Shown here piece after piece: positions 37,396 through 47,307 of a stretch of 64,000 nt of DNA (the first letter of the stretch is position 1; every line of letters begins with the position of its first letter). The notes beneath the pieces were generated by a model. It saw nothing but the letters and a program-made list of their open reading frames with translations, made no database searches and was not told the origin of the DNA. The DNA is from Gracilinema caldarium DSM 7334 (GTDB lineage Bacteria; Spirochaetota; Spirochaetia; Treponematales; Breznakiellaceae): positions 2,294,001-2,358,000 of the forward strand of contig NC_015732.1 of assembly GCF_000219725.1 (NCBI RefSeq), written 5' to 3'. A program made the translations under genes and the position numbers.

Positions 37396-39648
37396 TTACA
37401 GATCTATCTGGATATGATTTGTTAATTTGATGCCATTGGCATTCCATGCATCCACTTCCAGAATAGTACCCTCTTCATCATTGATCCATCGAATCCGTGC
37501 TGCACCAGTTATATCATTAGCAGGCTTATTGTTTGTATCATAATAATATAACTCTTCAAGAAATCCATTTTTATCGTATTTCATAACCTTTTTATGTATA
37601 CCCTCTAAATTAGCGGCAGGTTTATTGTTACTGGCAAATAAAAGGGTTTCTGTAACATTCCCATCAGCATTATAGCTATAGAGCTCTCTGCTAAACCCTG
37701 TCATTGTATTTACCTCTTTTCCAGCCACATCAGCATATACCGTTTTTACGTTGAGGCCATTAACAAGGGAATAAAATATTATGGAAAAACCATATACACA
37801 TAGGGCTGGATTACCCTTTTGATCCAGAATTTCATATACTATTTTATCCCTGCTTATGGTGTTCCTTTCCATCCAAAGGTCACCTTTTTTCATACATGGC
37901 TGTAATGTTGTATCATAAAAGCTTGTTTCCAATTTAAAACTTGTTGCCCCTTGGATAATGTTCTCCAAAACTCTATGGACCCCTATAGACTGTGCAAGTG
38001 CTGGTTTTCCATCAATTCCAAAATAACGAATATCATAGCTGTTACCCTGTTTGATAATACGTACCATGGAGTAACCAAAATAGGAGGTGCTATTCCGTCC
38101 TGATCCATCCAGATAATAGTATTCATAACCACCCGGAACTCTGGACTGTTTTATGCTCCACATACCATTTTCGTTGACAATTCTTCGGCCATCACTGGCA
38201 TAAAACTCAAGATATTGCCCATCCGTTTTGTTTCGTATGTATAAGATGGCAAATCCATCTGAATTGTTTATAAGCTTACCCTTTGCATTTTTCCAATACC
38301 ATCGTTCACCAGTTTCATCCCGTACAATTTCAACTTGTGCAGCATCAAAGAAATCCTCATCCTGATATAATTTTCCCTTATATACAGATTCGATAGCAAT
38401 AAGTTCATTTTTATTATTATACGAGAATCGATAGGCTTTGGTTGCAAGGGCTTCTTTTTCTTTCATAGGTAAAAAACCTATAAAATCGGTATAACCATAA
38501 TCATTATACGTTCCATACCAGCTTATTTTTACTGTTTCAGGCCGAAGGGGAAGCGTTTTTTGTGTTACAGACGATGTTTCAGAAGCAAGATAAGCAGTCA
38601 TAGTCTGATCGGGCAGCCTATATGTAAAACCGTTAAGGAAGTGCTGCCGGGCCTTAAGAACAAAGGGCTCCATATACATATACATATTTTGTATGATCCG
38701 TAATTTTTCAAATACGGCGTTATGATATTGCTGGAAATCTGTATTAGAAGCAGGAATGACTGATTGTAGAGCAAGCAGAACCCAGGGATACACCATCAAC
38801 ATCGTCCTTACATAGGACCCCGTATGTATCATCTGCTGATTTTTATACCCTAGACCATAAATGATCTGGAACATATCCGTAAGCATTTGAGGATTTATTT
38901 CATACATACTTTTATACAGATTAAACACCTGATTATAATTAGAAAGATTCATCAGCTCCCGGATATAATAATAGGCAAGGCTCATTTGGGTGCTATAACA
39001 ATGTAGGGCCACATCTTCAAGATTATCATACTGTGCAGAATTCAGAAGCCACTCATGCCAATCTTTTGCTATGGAAGACAGTTTATTAAAGGGAACAATT
39101 TCTCGCAGATATATCGATTCTATATGATTGCCAGTCATAAATGCAGAAAACTCATAGAGGGGATTACGGTCGTTTTTCCATACTGCGGGATATCTCTCTA
39201 CATTTATATAATATAGTGTTGAAATGGCCCGAAGTAAGGAAGCTCTGAGCAGATATGGCTCCTGTTGGAGATACTCCAGATCTTCAGAACTAATTACTAT
39301 GGCATATTCTGACTGATTTCCCATGGCAGGCCAGAAACCAGGACTTGGAGGATTCTCATTGATAATCCTAAATGTATGACTGGTACCAGATCGTATATTC
39401 TCTACAAAGTTAAAAAGATATTCGAATTCCTTATACCGGCCTGCAAGTTCCATATCGCGGGCAATGTCCTGCAGGATAGGGGCCGGATCATAAGCTTCTT
39501 GGATAGGAGCGGTCCCAAGGCGGACCCATGGCACAGTTGCATCCCACAGCTTTATACTATAGTCAAGTAAATCAAAGAATGATGTATCAGCGTACACAGA
39601 TACTATGCTTAGGGTAAGCAGGAATAGAACTCCTGTGATTTTTTTCAT
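37396..39648 (-). CDS. Secreted protein of unknown function with C-terminal repeat region
   Basis: A 750-residue exported protein. Starting at ATG 39648 gives a signal peptide (MKK, ITGVLFLLTLSIVSVYA), and GAGG lies about 9 bases upstream. Residues 20-360 are helical, with many Tyr and Asn. Residues 370-750 contain short strand repeats of the type YDKNGFLEELYYYDTNNKPAND, reminiscent of YD/RHS-like beta repeats that end in GxxARxRW. No catalytic motif is seen. It is probably periplasmic or surface-located. It sits between the ABC operon and the ROK gene, lower in G+C than either, and has no recognisable operator, so it may be unrelated to them. Confidence 0.7.
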   Translation of the reverse strand: MKKITGVLFLLTLSIVSVYADTSFFDLLDYSIKLWDATVPWVRLGTAPIQEAYDPAPILQDIARDMELAGRYKEFEYLFNFVENIRSGTSHTFRIINENPPSPGFWPAMGNQSEYAIVISSEDLEYLQQEPYLLRASLLRAISTLYYINVERYPAVWKNDRNPLYEFSAFMTGNHIESIYLREIVPFNKLSSIAKDWHEWLLNSAQYDNLEDVALHCYSTQMSLAYYYIRELMNLSNYNQVFNLYKSMYEINPQMLTDMFQIIYGLGYKNQQMIHTGSYVRTMLMVYPWVLLALQSVIPASNTDFQQYHNAVFEKLRIIQNMYMYMEPFVLKARQHFLNGFTYRLPDQTMTAYLASETSSVTQKTLPLRPETVKISWYGTYNDYGYTDFIGFLPMKEKEALATKAYRFSYNNKNELIAIESVYKGKLYQDEDFFDAAQVEIVRDETGERWYWKNAKGKLINNSDGFAILYIRNKTDGQYLEFYASDGRRIVNENGMWSIKQSRVPGGYEYYYLDGSGRNSTSYFGYSMVRIIKQGNSYDIRYFGIDGKPALAQSIGVHRVLENIIQGATSFKLETSFYDTTLQPCMKKGDLWMERNTISRDKIVYEILDQKGNPALCVYGFSIIFYSLVNGLNVKTVYADVAGKEVNTMTGFSRELYSYNADGNVTETLLFASNNKPAANLEGIHKKVMKYDKNGFLEELYYYDTNNKPANDITGAARIRWINDEEGTILEVDAWNANGIKLTNHIQIDL

Positions 39649-39805
39649 AAAAGTCGCCCTCACCATGCATTTTTAAGATTATCATTTACGATGGCTTTAC
39701 GATGCCCTGTATCTTTTTCGTATGTTGATTGTACACTTTAATATTATTTTTGGGAAAGCAACAACTGAAAAAAACGGTTAAATACAGGAAGCTTATTTAT
39801 GCATC

Positions 39806-41017
39806 TTATATTGGTCTCTGCGGTTCTTTCAGGAACTGTTCAATCACGAGGTCGGTGGCACCGCGACCGATGCGACGGGAATCATAGACATCGGATACGA
39901 TTTTGATAGGATCCTGGGCTCGGTGAACCAAATCGGAAAGCCGTGTTTCCAAGGCTTCTTTAAGGAGCCGGGCATAACCGGGGAAGCGGCTGATAATAAG
40001 ATAGCTTTCCGGAGAAAAGAGGGTGTGAATATTGCGGACCGCCAGTTCAAACATATGAAGGGGTTCATCCAGTCCTGCCTGAATACGGGAACCTAGGGGG
40101 CTATCGAGCACCGTCTCCAGATCTGCCAGCCCAGTCCCGGGGGCAACCTTTTGTATCCGATTCAGGATAGCATCCTCAGCGATATAGGCTTCCAGGCAGC
40201 CCTGGCCGCCACAGGTACAGTGGGGCCCTTCACAGTTAAAGGAAAGGTGGCCCACTTCGAGGGCAGTTTTACCAAGGACCGTAAAGGGTTGGGTATTTTC
40301 AATATAGGCCCCGCCAACCCCGGAGCGGACGAGAAACGCAAAGAGGCTTTTCGAACCCCGGGCTTCGCCATACTTGAGTTCGGCCAGGGCTGCCAGGCTT
40401 GCGTTGTTATGGAGGTACACAGGAACTGCATAGCGTTCCTGCAATCTGGCAACCAACGGAAAATTGATAAGCCCCCTAATGCGGGGATAGGAAAGAATGA
40501 GCCCCTGATCCAGGTCAATCCGGCCCGGCGCTCCGATACCAAAGCCCAGAAGCCGGGAGATATCGATTTTACAAATCTCCAGAGCCCGCTCAATTAACCC
40601 ATGGAGGGCAGCGACCAGGGTGTCTGCGTCCAGATCTTCGGGGAACAGCCCTTCATCAACATAACGGATTTCCCCTGAAAAATCACTGAGAGCCAGGGTG
40701 GCAGAGCGGGACCAGAAATCAATCCCGATACTATAAAAGGCTTCCGGGACCACTTCGAAATACTGGGGTTTTCGCCCTTTTTTTTCCTCCCCAGCAGTTT
40801 GACCAGCCTGAGCCTCCTCATACCGGGCTAGCTGCACCGGCCTGATAAGCCCCTGTTTTTCGAGGTCTGTAAAAATGCGAAAAATAGTGGGAGCCCTGAG
40901 TCCGGTGAGGCTCACGACCTCTGATTGGGAAAGGTACTTGCGCTGTCTTAGGAGACCCAGTATAATTTTGACATTCCGTTCCCGGATATCAGCACTTCGC
41001 AGGGGCAATCCACTCAT
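39806..41017 (-). CDS. ROK family transcriptional repressor
   Basis: A 403-residue regulator. A winged helix-turn-helix occupies residues 14-75 (LSQSEVVSLTGLRAPTIFRIFTDLEKQGLI). A ROK sugar-kinase-like domain follows, with FGIGAPGRIDLDQG, the zinc motif GPHCTCGGQGCLEAY near residue 265 and EVGHLSF. ROK repressors of the NagC/XylR type bind palindromes and are released by a sugar ligand; the kinase motifs help form the ligand pocket. A third operator copy lies 2 bases before its ATG, suggesting autoregulation. It is the natural candidate to control the glycosidase, ABC and possibly transketolase operons, with a sulfosugar or its metabolite as ligand. Confidence 0.88.
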   Translation of the reverse strand: MSGLPLRSADIRERNVKIILGLLRQRKYLSQSEVVSLTGLRAPTIFRIFTDLEKQGLIRPVQLARYEEAQAGQTAGEEKKGRKPQYFEVVPEAFYSIGIDFWSRSATLALSDFSGEIRYVDEGLFPEDLDADTLVAALHGLIERALEICKIDISRLLGFGIGAPGRIDLDQGLILSYPRIRGLINFPLVARLQERYAVPVYLHNNASLAALAELKYGEARGSKSLFAFLVRSGVGGAYIENTQPFTVLGKTALEVGHLSFNCEGPHCTCGGQGCLEAYIAEDAILNRIQKVAPGTGLADLETVLDSPLGSRIQAGLDEPLHMFELAVRNIHTLFSPESYLIISRFPGYARLLKEALETRLSDLVHRAQDPIKIVSDVYDSRRIGRGATDLVIEQFLKEPQRPI

Positions 41018-41018
41018 A

Positions 41019-41044
41019 GTTACTTCCAGTAAATAAGTATTAAC
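41019..41044. promoter_or_regulatory. Operator O3 directly upstream of the ROK gene
   Basis: GTTACTTCCAGTAAATAAGT and the following bases match O2 at 18 of 25 ungapped positions and O1 at about 17 of 24. It lies between the ROK start codon (41015-41017) and its upstream region, so binding would block its own promoter or ribosome site. Confidence 0.55.
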
Positions 41045-41134
41045 CTATTCTAAACCCAGTTTCTTTATTTGTACAGAGCATTTTGATGTTCCTCTTTTCC
41101 GGAGTACCGGAGTAAACCCGCTTTATTAAAGGCC

Positions 41135-41884
41135 TTATGAAAGACCGAAATCCTTGTTTACCCGGCGGTGTACCAGGTCCCGGACCACCCAGGAAGCGAT
41201 AAGAAGCCCCGCCGCAGGGGGCACAAAAGCCGTACTGCCGGGAAGGTGTTTCCCCGGGTTATCCGTTTCGGTAAAGGCCCGCTCCCCATTCTGGAGTACT
41301 ACCGGGCTTTCCCGGGAATAGACCACCGTGAGGGACCGTACTCCCCGCTTTTTCAGTTCCCGTCTGAGCACCCTGGCCAGGGGACAGGTACTCGTTTCAT
41401 AAATATCAGCCACTTCCAGCTTTGAGGGGTCCAACTTGTTTCCGGTTCCCATGGAGCTGATTATCGGAATTCCCCGGGCCTGGGAACGCAGAATGAGGTC
41501 GATCTTGGCGCTGACCATATCGATGGCATCGACCACATAATCGATGGGGCTAGAAAAAAAGCTTTCGGCCCTTGCCGGGGTATAGGTTTCCTGCCGGGCC
41601 TCGACCTGGGCTTGGGGATTAATGTCCAGAATCCGTTCCTGCATCACCTGAGCCTTTGGTTTTCCTATAGTAGAATGTAGGGCAATGACCTGCCGGTTCA
41701 GATTGGTGATGGAGACCACATCAAAATCGACGAGGAGTAAGCGGCCAACCCCTGACCGGGCCAGGGCTTCCGCAGCCATCCCCCCTACCCCGCCCAGACC
41801 AAAGACCGCTACCCGGCTCTCTTTAAGTACCTGCAAAGCCTCGGAGCCCAGAATCAGCTCCGTTCGCATAAATTGATGAACCAT
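41135..41884 (-). CDS. tcdA: tRNA threonylcarbamoyladenosine dehydratase
   Basis: A 249-residue protein of the E1-like ThiF/MoeB/HesA family. The nucleotide fold begins VAVFGLGGVGGMAAEALARSG near residue 25. DFDVVSITNLNRQ near 56, the catalytic-Cys region ETSTCPLARVLRRELKKRGV near 168 and the C-terminal PGSTAFVPPAAGLLIASWVVRDL follow. This is the TcdA (CsdL/YgdL) pattern; the enzyme uses ATP to cyclise the t6A side chain at tRNA position 37. It is a core gene and marks the chromosomal backbone at the left edge of the defence island. It is divergent from the DUF499 gene, with only 46 bases between them. Confidence 0.92.
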   Translation of the reverse strand: MVHQFMRTELILGSEALQVLKESRVAVFGLGGVGGMAAEALARSGVGRLLLVDFDVVSITNLNRQVIALHSTIGKPKAQVMQERILDINPQAQVEARQETYTPARAESFFSSPIDYVVDAIDMVSAKIDLILRSQARGIPIISSMGTGNKLDPSKLEVADIYETSTCPLARVLRRELKKRGVRSLTVVYSRESPVVLQNGERAFTETDNPGKHLPGSTAFVPPAAGLLIASWVVRDLVHRRVNKDFGLS

Positions 41885-41930
41885 AGTTACCTATTGCCTT
41901 AATTACAGAAGTGACTAATAATAACCTATT

Positions 41931-44900
41931 ATGAATTTATTTACAAACTGCAAACCCAGAGCCTCCGTGTTCGATAGGAACCGGAGAGACACGGTCCTTA
42001 ATCTAAGTGATTTTTTAAATCATCATTTTGATGAAAATTCTGCAAAGCAATTTTTGAGTGAGAATTTTGTTACTTCGGGCATGAAATTGCTCATTCAAAA
42101 AAGCTTTGACCGCCTTTCAAGCACCCATGATCAACCCTCGGCGTATCTGTTATCCCAGGCCATGGGCGGCGGTAAAACCCATAGCATGATTGTCCTTGGT
42201 TTATTGGCCCGTTATCCTGAATTACGACAAAACCTTGGTTTAAAACTACCGGATCCGCTTAAAAAGTATACCGTCATTGGGTTTGATGGCCGCGAATCGG
42301 ACTATCCCTATGGCCTTTGGGGAGCCCTGGCCAAGCAATTGGGGAAAGAGGAGCTCTTTAAGGACCATTACACCCCCCTTAAAGCACCGGGAGTTACGTC
42401 CTGGATTAGCCTGTTACAGGGGGAGCCGGTTATTATTTTATTAGATGAACTGCCACCCTATTTTGACAATGCCCGTTCCATACAGATTGGGGCTTCCAAT
42501 TTGGCGGATGTCACTGCAACCGCATTGTCCAATTTATTAGTGGCCGCCAATAAGGCAGAACTGGCGAATGTGGTTATTGTTATTTCAGACCTATCAGCAA
42601 CGGCTTACGCTGAAGGCTCTGGTTTCATTAATCAGGCCCTCGAGAACCTTAGGCAGGAGACCCAACGCAGTATTGTCCCCATTGAACCGGTAGCAACCCA
42701 GGGAGATGAAATCTTTCATATTCTCAGAACCCGGTTATTTGAAAGCCTCCCTGGTATTGCAGAAATTGACAGGGTTGCATGCCGCTATGCCGAAGCGGTT
42801 GAGCAGGCAAAACACATGGAACTCACTGCCCAATCATCAGCCTCATTTGCCGCCTTAATTCGGGAATCCTATCCCTTCCATTATGCCTTAAGGGACCTCT
42901 ATGGCAGGTTTAAGGCAAATCCTGGATTTCAGCAGACCCGGGGCTTACTGCGTTTAATGCGGGCTGTGGTATCCAATCTCTGGGAAACAGAACGGGCGAA
43001 ACAGCTTGAGCTGATTCATCCCTATGATATCGACCTGAATAATCAGGAAATTTTCAGCGAATTTTCTACCATCAACCCAAACCTTAATGAAGCGGTTCGC
43101 CTTGATATTGCCAACCATGGGACTTCCCATGCAGAAGCATTGGATGCCAAACTTGGCGGCGGCACCCAAGCCCAGGATGCGGCCAAACTGCTCTATGTGG
43201 CTTCCCTTTCTACAGCCCAGAATCCCGAACTGGGACTCAGGGACAGCGAACTCATTGCATGGCTTTGCAGGCCCGATTATGATATTTCTAGGCTAAAAAC
43301 CGATGTCCTGGAACAGCTCCCGACAAGCGCCTGGTACCTTCATGTTTCCACCGATGGCCGCTTATATTTTAAGAATGTACGAAACCTGGCGGCAACCCTG
43401 CACAGCTATGTCGAATCCTATACACAAGAAACAAGAATCAAAGAGTTAAAGGAATATCTCAGCAGTTTATTTAAGCCTACTCTGGGGGATGTTTACCAGG
43501 CTTGCCTTGTGCTTCCCCTATGGCAAGAAGTGCAACCGGAACAGGATAAGACCATTCTTGTGGTAACCGAACCCTACCAGGTTCAAGGTCAGGATCAAAT
43601 ACCCTTACACCCCGATTTTATTCGGCTCTATGAACAGCTTGAATATAAGAACCGGATTCTCTTTTTAACCGGCGATCGGGATACCATGACAGAGGTTCTG
43701 AAAAATGCCGCGTTGCTCAAGGCTATCGAAACCATCCTGGCTGAACAGGATAGTGAAAGACTTTCTGAACGGGATCCCCAGCGAATTGAGGCAAAAAAAA
43801 GTAAGGACAGGATTTTAATCAACCTGAGGAGTGCCATTCAACAAACCTACAGCACCGTAGTATACCCCTCCGCAGACAGACTGCGGAAAGAAATCATACG
43901 GTTCAACTTTGACAATAACAACTATGAGGGGGAAAGCCAGATTCGCTCAGCCCTGCTTAATGCCCGTAAATTCAGTGATGATACAAAAAATCTGGATGCC
44001 TGGATTGGAAAGGTAGAAGAACGGCTCTTTGACAACCAAAACCCGGTACGCTGGAAGGATGTAAAAGCCCGGGCCGCCAGCAAAACAAACTGGCAATTGC
44101 ATCTTCCCCGACTGCTCGATGACATAAAGGGACATGCGGTACGTACCGGCAAATGGCGGGAAGAAGGGGAGTATGTCCGAAAAGGCCCGTTCCCCAAGGA
44201 ACCTACCGGCATAAGCGTCATTGTTAAAAACCGGGATGAAAACACCGGCAAAGCAATCCTGGAAATACGCCCTATTGGGGGCACCAAGGTGCTCTATGAA
44301 ATTGGGGACATTATACCCACCACTGCCAGCTCTCCGGTTCCCAATTATAGTGCCTTTGAAACAGATGACTTAAAGCTCACCTTTGTTTGTATCGATGAAA
44401 ATGACCCAAACCATGAAGCTAGGCCGGTGGTTTGGAAAAACAAAGTCAGCTTAAAAAGCAGGATCTTTGAACAAGCCGGAGAACGGTACATAGAGTTTGT
44501 TTCCGCACCACAAGTACCAATTTTTTATACCACCGATGGGTCTGACCCCCGCACCAGGGGTGTCCCCTACGCAGGACCTTTCCCCATTCCCCGCAGTTGC
44601 CGGGTCATACAGGCTCTCGCAAAAAAAGATGACATAGAAAGCGAGATCCTCAGCCGGGACGTAACCCAACAGGAACGTACCGCAGTAGACCCCGCAAAAC
44701 CACTCACCTGGAAAACAAAGCGGTTCCAAAACATAGCAACAAGCGAAGCCTGGCAGGTAGTTACAAGACTCATTGAACATAGCGGAGAGGCAGAGGGCCT
44801 TACCATTTACTTTGAACTCCCGGAAACCGGAGGTGAGGAATTTAACTATACCGCTCCGGAGGGTATCCGTAAAAGTGGAGAAGATATAAAAGATATTCTG

Positions 44901-45041
44901 GAACTTGTCAGCAATTATGCGGGAACTGTGAATATCGGCCTCACGATCCAACGGATCCACTTTTCCCGGGGTCAGGACTTTCTGGATTGGACCAATAAGG
45001 ACAAAATTCCCTATGACTTTACGAGCGAGGTCCGGCAGTGA
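41931..45041 (+). CDS. DUF499 family AAA+ ATPase (defence-associated)
   Basis: A 1036-residue ATPase. The Walker A is AMGGGKTHSM near residue 80, in the DUF499 context DQPSAYLLSQAMGGGKTH, and Walker B is VIILLDELPPYF near 168. A sensor-like VIVISDLSATAY follows. The C-terminal third contains a chitobiase-like segment (YIEFVSAPQVPIFYTTDGSDPRTRG), an unusual partner for an AAA+ domain. DUF499 proteins occur beside DUF1156 methylases, DUF3780 proteins and PLD helicases in clusters annotated as anti-phage. The next gene's GTG start overlaps its stop by 4 bases, so the two are translationally coupled. Exact activity of the family is not known to me. Confidence 0.88.
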   Translation: MNLFTNCKPRASVFDRNRRDTVLNLSDFLNHHFDENSAKQFLSENFVTSGMKLLIQKSFDRLSSTHDQPSAYLLSQAMGGGKTHSMIVLGLLARYPELRQNLGLKLPDPLKKYTVIGFDGRESDYPYGLWGALAKQLGKEELFKDHYTPLKAPGVTSWISLLQGEPVIILLDELPPYFDNARSIQIGASNLADVTATALSNLLVAANKAELANVVIVISDLSATAYAEGSGFINQALENLRQETQRSIVPIEPVATQGDEIFHILRTRLFESLPGIAEIDRVACRYAEAVEQAKHMELTAQSSASFAALIRESYPFHYALRDLYGRFKANPGFQQTRGLLRLMRAVVSNLWETERAKQLELIHPYDIDLNNQEIFSEFSTINPNLNEAVRLDIANHGTSHAEALDAKLGGGTQAQDAAKLLYVASLSTAQNPELGLRDSELIAWLCRPDYDISRLKTDVLEQLPTSAWYLHVSTDGRLYFKNVRNLAATLHSYVESYTQETRIKELKEYLSSLFKPTLGDVYQACLVLPLWQEVQPEQDKTILVVTEPYQVQGQDQIPLHPDFIRLYEQLEYKNRILFLTGDRDTMTEVLKNAALLKAIETILAEQDSERLSERDPQRIEAKKSKDRILINLRSAIQQTYSTVVYPSADRLRKEIIRFNFDNNNYEGESQIRSALLNARKFSDDTKNLDAWIGKVEERLFDNQNPVRWKDVKARAASKTNWQLHLPRLLDDIKGHAVRTGKWREEGEYVRKGPFPKEPTGISVIVKNRDENTGKAILEIRPIGGTKVLYEIGDIIPTTASSPVPNYSAFETDDLKLTFVCIDENDPNHEARPVVWKNKVSLKSRIFEQAGERYIEFVSAPQVPIFYTTDGSDPRTRGVPYAGPFPIPRSCRVIQALAKKDDIESEILSRDVTQQERTAVDPAKPLTWKTKRFQNIATSEAWQVVTRLIEHSGEAEGLTIYFELPETGGEEFNYTAPEGIRKSGEDIKDILELVSNYAGTVNIGLTIQRIHFSRGQDFLDWTNKDKIPYDFTSEVRQ

Positions 45042-45622
45042 AGCCCCGTTTTCCCGGTTTTGGTTTTGATCCGGAACAGCAAGCCCATTTTTTTGCGGTT
45101 CACTTTCCTGCCAGCACAAAAGAAGACAGCCCCATAAAGGTTGTGGAGCATTTTGAATGGAAAGGCGATATACCCGACGATGCAGACATACCTAATGAGC
45201 ACCGGGACCTTAAAACGATCATAAGGCGGGATTATTTTAAGGAAATAGCCGATCCAGTTAAGGCAGAATTCAACCGACGGCTTACGGCTCAAGGCTTAGC
45301 TAGTGGTAAATGGCTAATTCGTGGCGGCACCACCCTTCTTTCTGCTAGCTTTGGCAAGGAATTGCTGCTCCTCTTATGGGCCATAGAAGATGCCACCTTA
45401 AATGATGTTCAGAATGCAGTACATAACTGGCAGGGACTGTCACCAGAAGAACGCTGGTGGCTCTATACCATGACCAATGCGGCCACGGGGCAGGCTTTTG
45501 CAGGCCGCAACCGGGGCTGGCGTAAGGCCGTACGCTTTGCACTGTGTGAAAACCCGGTATCGGCTCCTATTATACGAAAACGCCCTATCCTTGAACCAAC
45601 CTTGTTTGACGGGGCTGACTAA
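45038..45622 (+). CDS. DUF3780 family defence-associated protein
   Basis: A 194-residue soluble protein beginning with GTG. The N-terminus (PRFPGFGFDPEQQAHFFAVHFP) and the central LSPEERWWLYTMTNAATGQA followed by GWRKAVRFAL match my memory of DUF3780, a small family found only with DUF499 and DUF1156 genes. The biochemical role is unknown; a scaffold or adapter is an inference from its size and constant company. It overlaps DUF499 by 4 bases and the AAA gene starts directly after its stop. Confidence 0.8.
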   Translation: MKPRFPGFGFDPEQQAHFFAVHFPASTKEDSPIKVVEHFEWKGDIPDDADIPNEHRDLKTIIRRDYFKEIADPVKAEFNRRLTAQGLASGKWLIRGGTTLLSASFGKELLLLLWAIEDATLNDVQNAVHNWQGLSPEERWWLYTMTNAATGQAFAGRNRGWRKAVRFALCENPVSAPIIRKRPILEPTLFDGAD

Positions 45623-47296
45623 ATGATACAGCGCATTGAGTTAACCAATTTTAAGACCTTTGAAAAACTTGCTATACCCCTTGGCCAGGTTACGATCCTT
45701 GTGGGGCCTAATAATTCGGGAAAAACGACCCTGCTCCAGGCTTTGACCCTATGGGATATAGCCCTGCGGAAATGGTGGGACCAAAAAGCCTCCAGCAAAG
45801 CAAAGGAACGAAAGGGCGTTACCATTAACCGGCAGGATTTGTATGCCATTCCTATTCCGGAAGCAAAGCTACTTTGGCATGACATACACACCCGTTCCGG
45901 TACAGGTGAAAACAGTACCGTTTATATGATCATTCAATTGGAAGGCTTTACACAAGAAAAAAGCTGGAAAGCAGCTTTGCAATTTTACTATGCAAACCCA
46001 GAATCCCTGTATGCCCGGCCGGTAGAAGGCATTGGGACGATAAAGGACCTGCAATTAGCCCTAAATGAAACCATGGCATACCTCCCACCCATGTCGGGCC
46101 TCTCGGCCTTTGAAGAACGGCTGGAAGAAGGAAGCATTCGCCGGCGCATCGGCGAAGGTCGTACCGCAGAAGTTTTAAGAAATCTGATATGGAAAATTTA
46201 TGATACCAATCGTAGTTCCTGGGAACTGCTCTGCAACACAGTACAGGAAGGCTTTGGTGCAGAACTCTTAACTCCTGAATATAACCAGGCAACCAGTATT
46301 ATCACCTGTTCCATACAGGAAGGAAAAAAACCTGTGATGGATTTGAGTACCAGCGGACGGGGGTTCCAGCAATTTTTGCTGCTCTACAGCTATCTGTTTT
46401 ACCAGCCCCACACGGTTTTAATGCTCGATGAACCCGATGCCCATCTCGAGTACCTTAGGCAACAGGGGTTGTATCGTGCCCTGGTACAACAAACAAATGA
46501 AAAGGGTACCCAATTACTCATTGCAACCCATTCAGAGGCTATGTTAGACCTGGCTTTTGAACATGATGATACCGTTATTGCTTTTGTCCGGAACCCCCAC
46601 CCCATCAGAAAAGCAAAAGCAAGGGAGTTAAAAAAGGCTCTCCTAGAAATTCCTGCAAAGGATTATCTTTTAGCGGAAGAGCAGAAAAGGATCCTGTATC
46701 TCGAAGGAAGCACAGACCTGGCTTTGTTAAAAGCCTTTGCAAAAGTCCTAAGACACCCGGGGGCACAAGCATTGGAACGAGCCTGGGTCATATTTATCAA
46801 TACAAACAATCTGGACAAATGCAGGAGCCATTTTACAGGGTTACAAGAAGAAGTTCCAGACTTGAAAGGACTGCTCCTCACCGACAACCTGGGGCGAAAC
46901 TTTGAGTTTCCCCCTGGTTTAGAGCACCTGCAATTACAACGGAACGAGATTGAATGTTATCTACCCTTGCCAGACATTTTGTATCGGTACTTTGGGGAGC
47001 CAGCGGCCAATGCCATGGAACTGTTCGAATCCACCACTATCGATACCCTAAGGCAGATAATCCAGGATGAGACCATACCAGCGGCGCTCCGGGATAAAAA
47101 CCATGATTTTTGGAAAACCACTAAAATTTCCGATGACTGGTTGGCAAAAATACTGGAGCGGTACTACAAAGAACTACAGCTTCCTGTACAAATCAGAAAG
47201 GGAGAATACTACCGCTTTGCGGAAAAGGCCCAGCCTGATGAACTGGATCCGGAAGTAAAAGCAACACTTGATAGGATACACACTTTTTTATCATAA
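45623..47296 (+). CDS. OLD-like AAA ATPase with possible TOPRIM region
   Basis: A 557-residue protein of the RecF/OLD-type ATPases. Walker A is VGPNNSGKTTLLQAL near residue 31. Signature region DLSTSGRGFQQFLLLYSY near 241 and Walker B VLMLDEPDAHLEYL near 265 are intact, with the H-loop IATHSEAMLD near 299. The C-terminal half has YLEGSTDLALLKAF near 356 and GLLLTDNLG near 415, spaced like the Glu and Asp motifs of a TOPRIM nuclease, though the second motif is D-N rather than D-x-D. OLD nucleases act in phage exclusion, so an effector role in this system is plausible. It is not a usual component of the DUF499 clusters I recall. Confidence 0.8.
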   Translation: MIQRIELTNFKTFEKLAIPLGQVTILVGPNNSGKTTLLQALTLWDIALRKWWDQKASSKAKERKGVTINRQDLYAIPIPEAKLLWHDIHTRSGTGENSTVYMIIQLEGFTQEKSWKAALQFYYANPESLYARPVEGIGTIKDLQLALNETMAYLPPMSGLSAFEERLEEGSIRRRIGEGRTAEVLRNLIWKIYDTNRSSWELLCNTVQEGFGAELLTPEYNQATSIITCSIQEGKKPVMDLSTSGRGFQQFLLLYSYLFYQPHTVLMLDEPDAHLEYLRQQGLYRALVQQTNEKGTQLLIATHSEAMLDLAFEHDDTVIAFVRNPHPIRKAKARELKKALLEIPAKDYLLAEEQKRILYLEGSTDLALLKAFAKVLRHPGAQALERAWVIFINTNNLDKCRSHFTGLQEEVPDLKGLLLTDNLGRNFEFPPGLEHLQLQRNEIECYLPLPDILYRYFGEPAANAMELFESTTIDTLRQIIQDETIPAALRDKNHDFWKTTKISDDWLAKILERYYKELQLPVQIRKGEYYRFAEKAQPDELDPEVKATLDRIHTFLS

Positions 47297-47307
47297 AGGA
47301 CTCCCCC

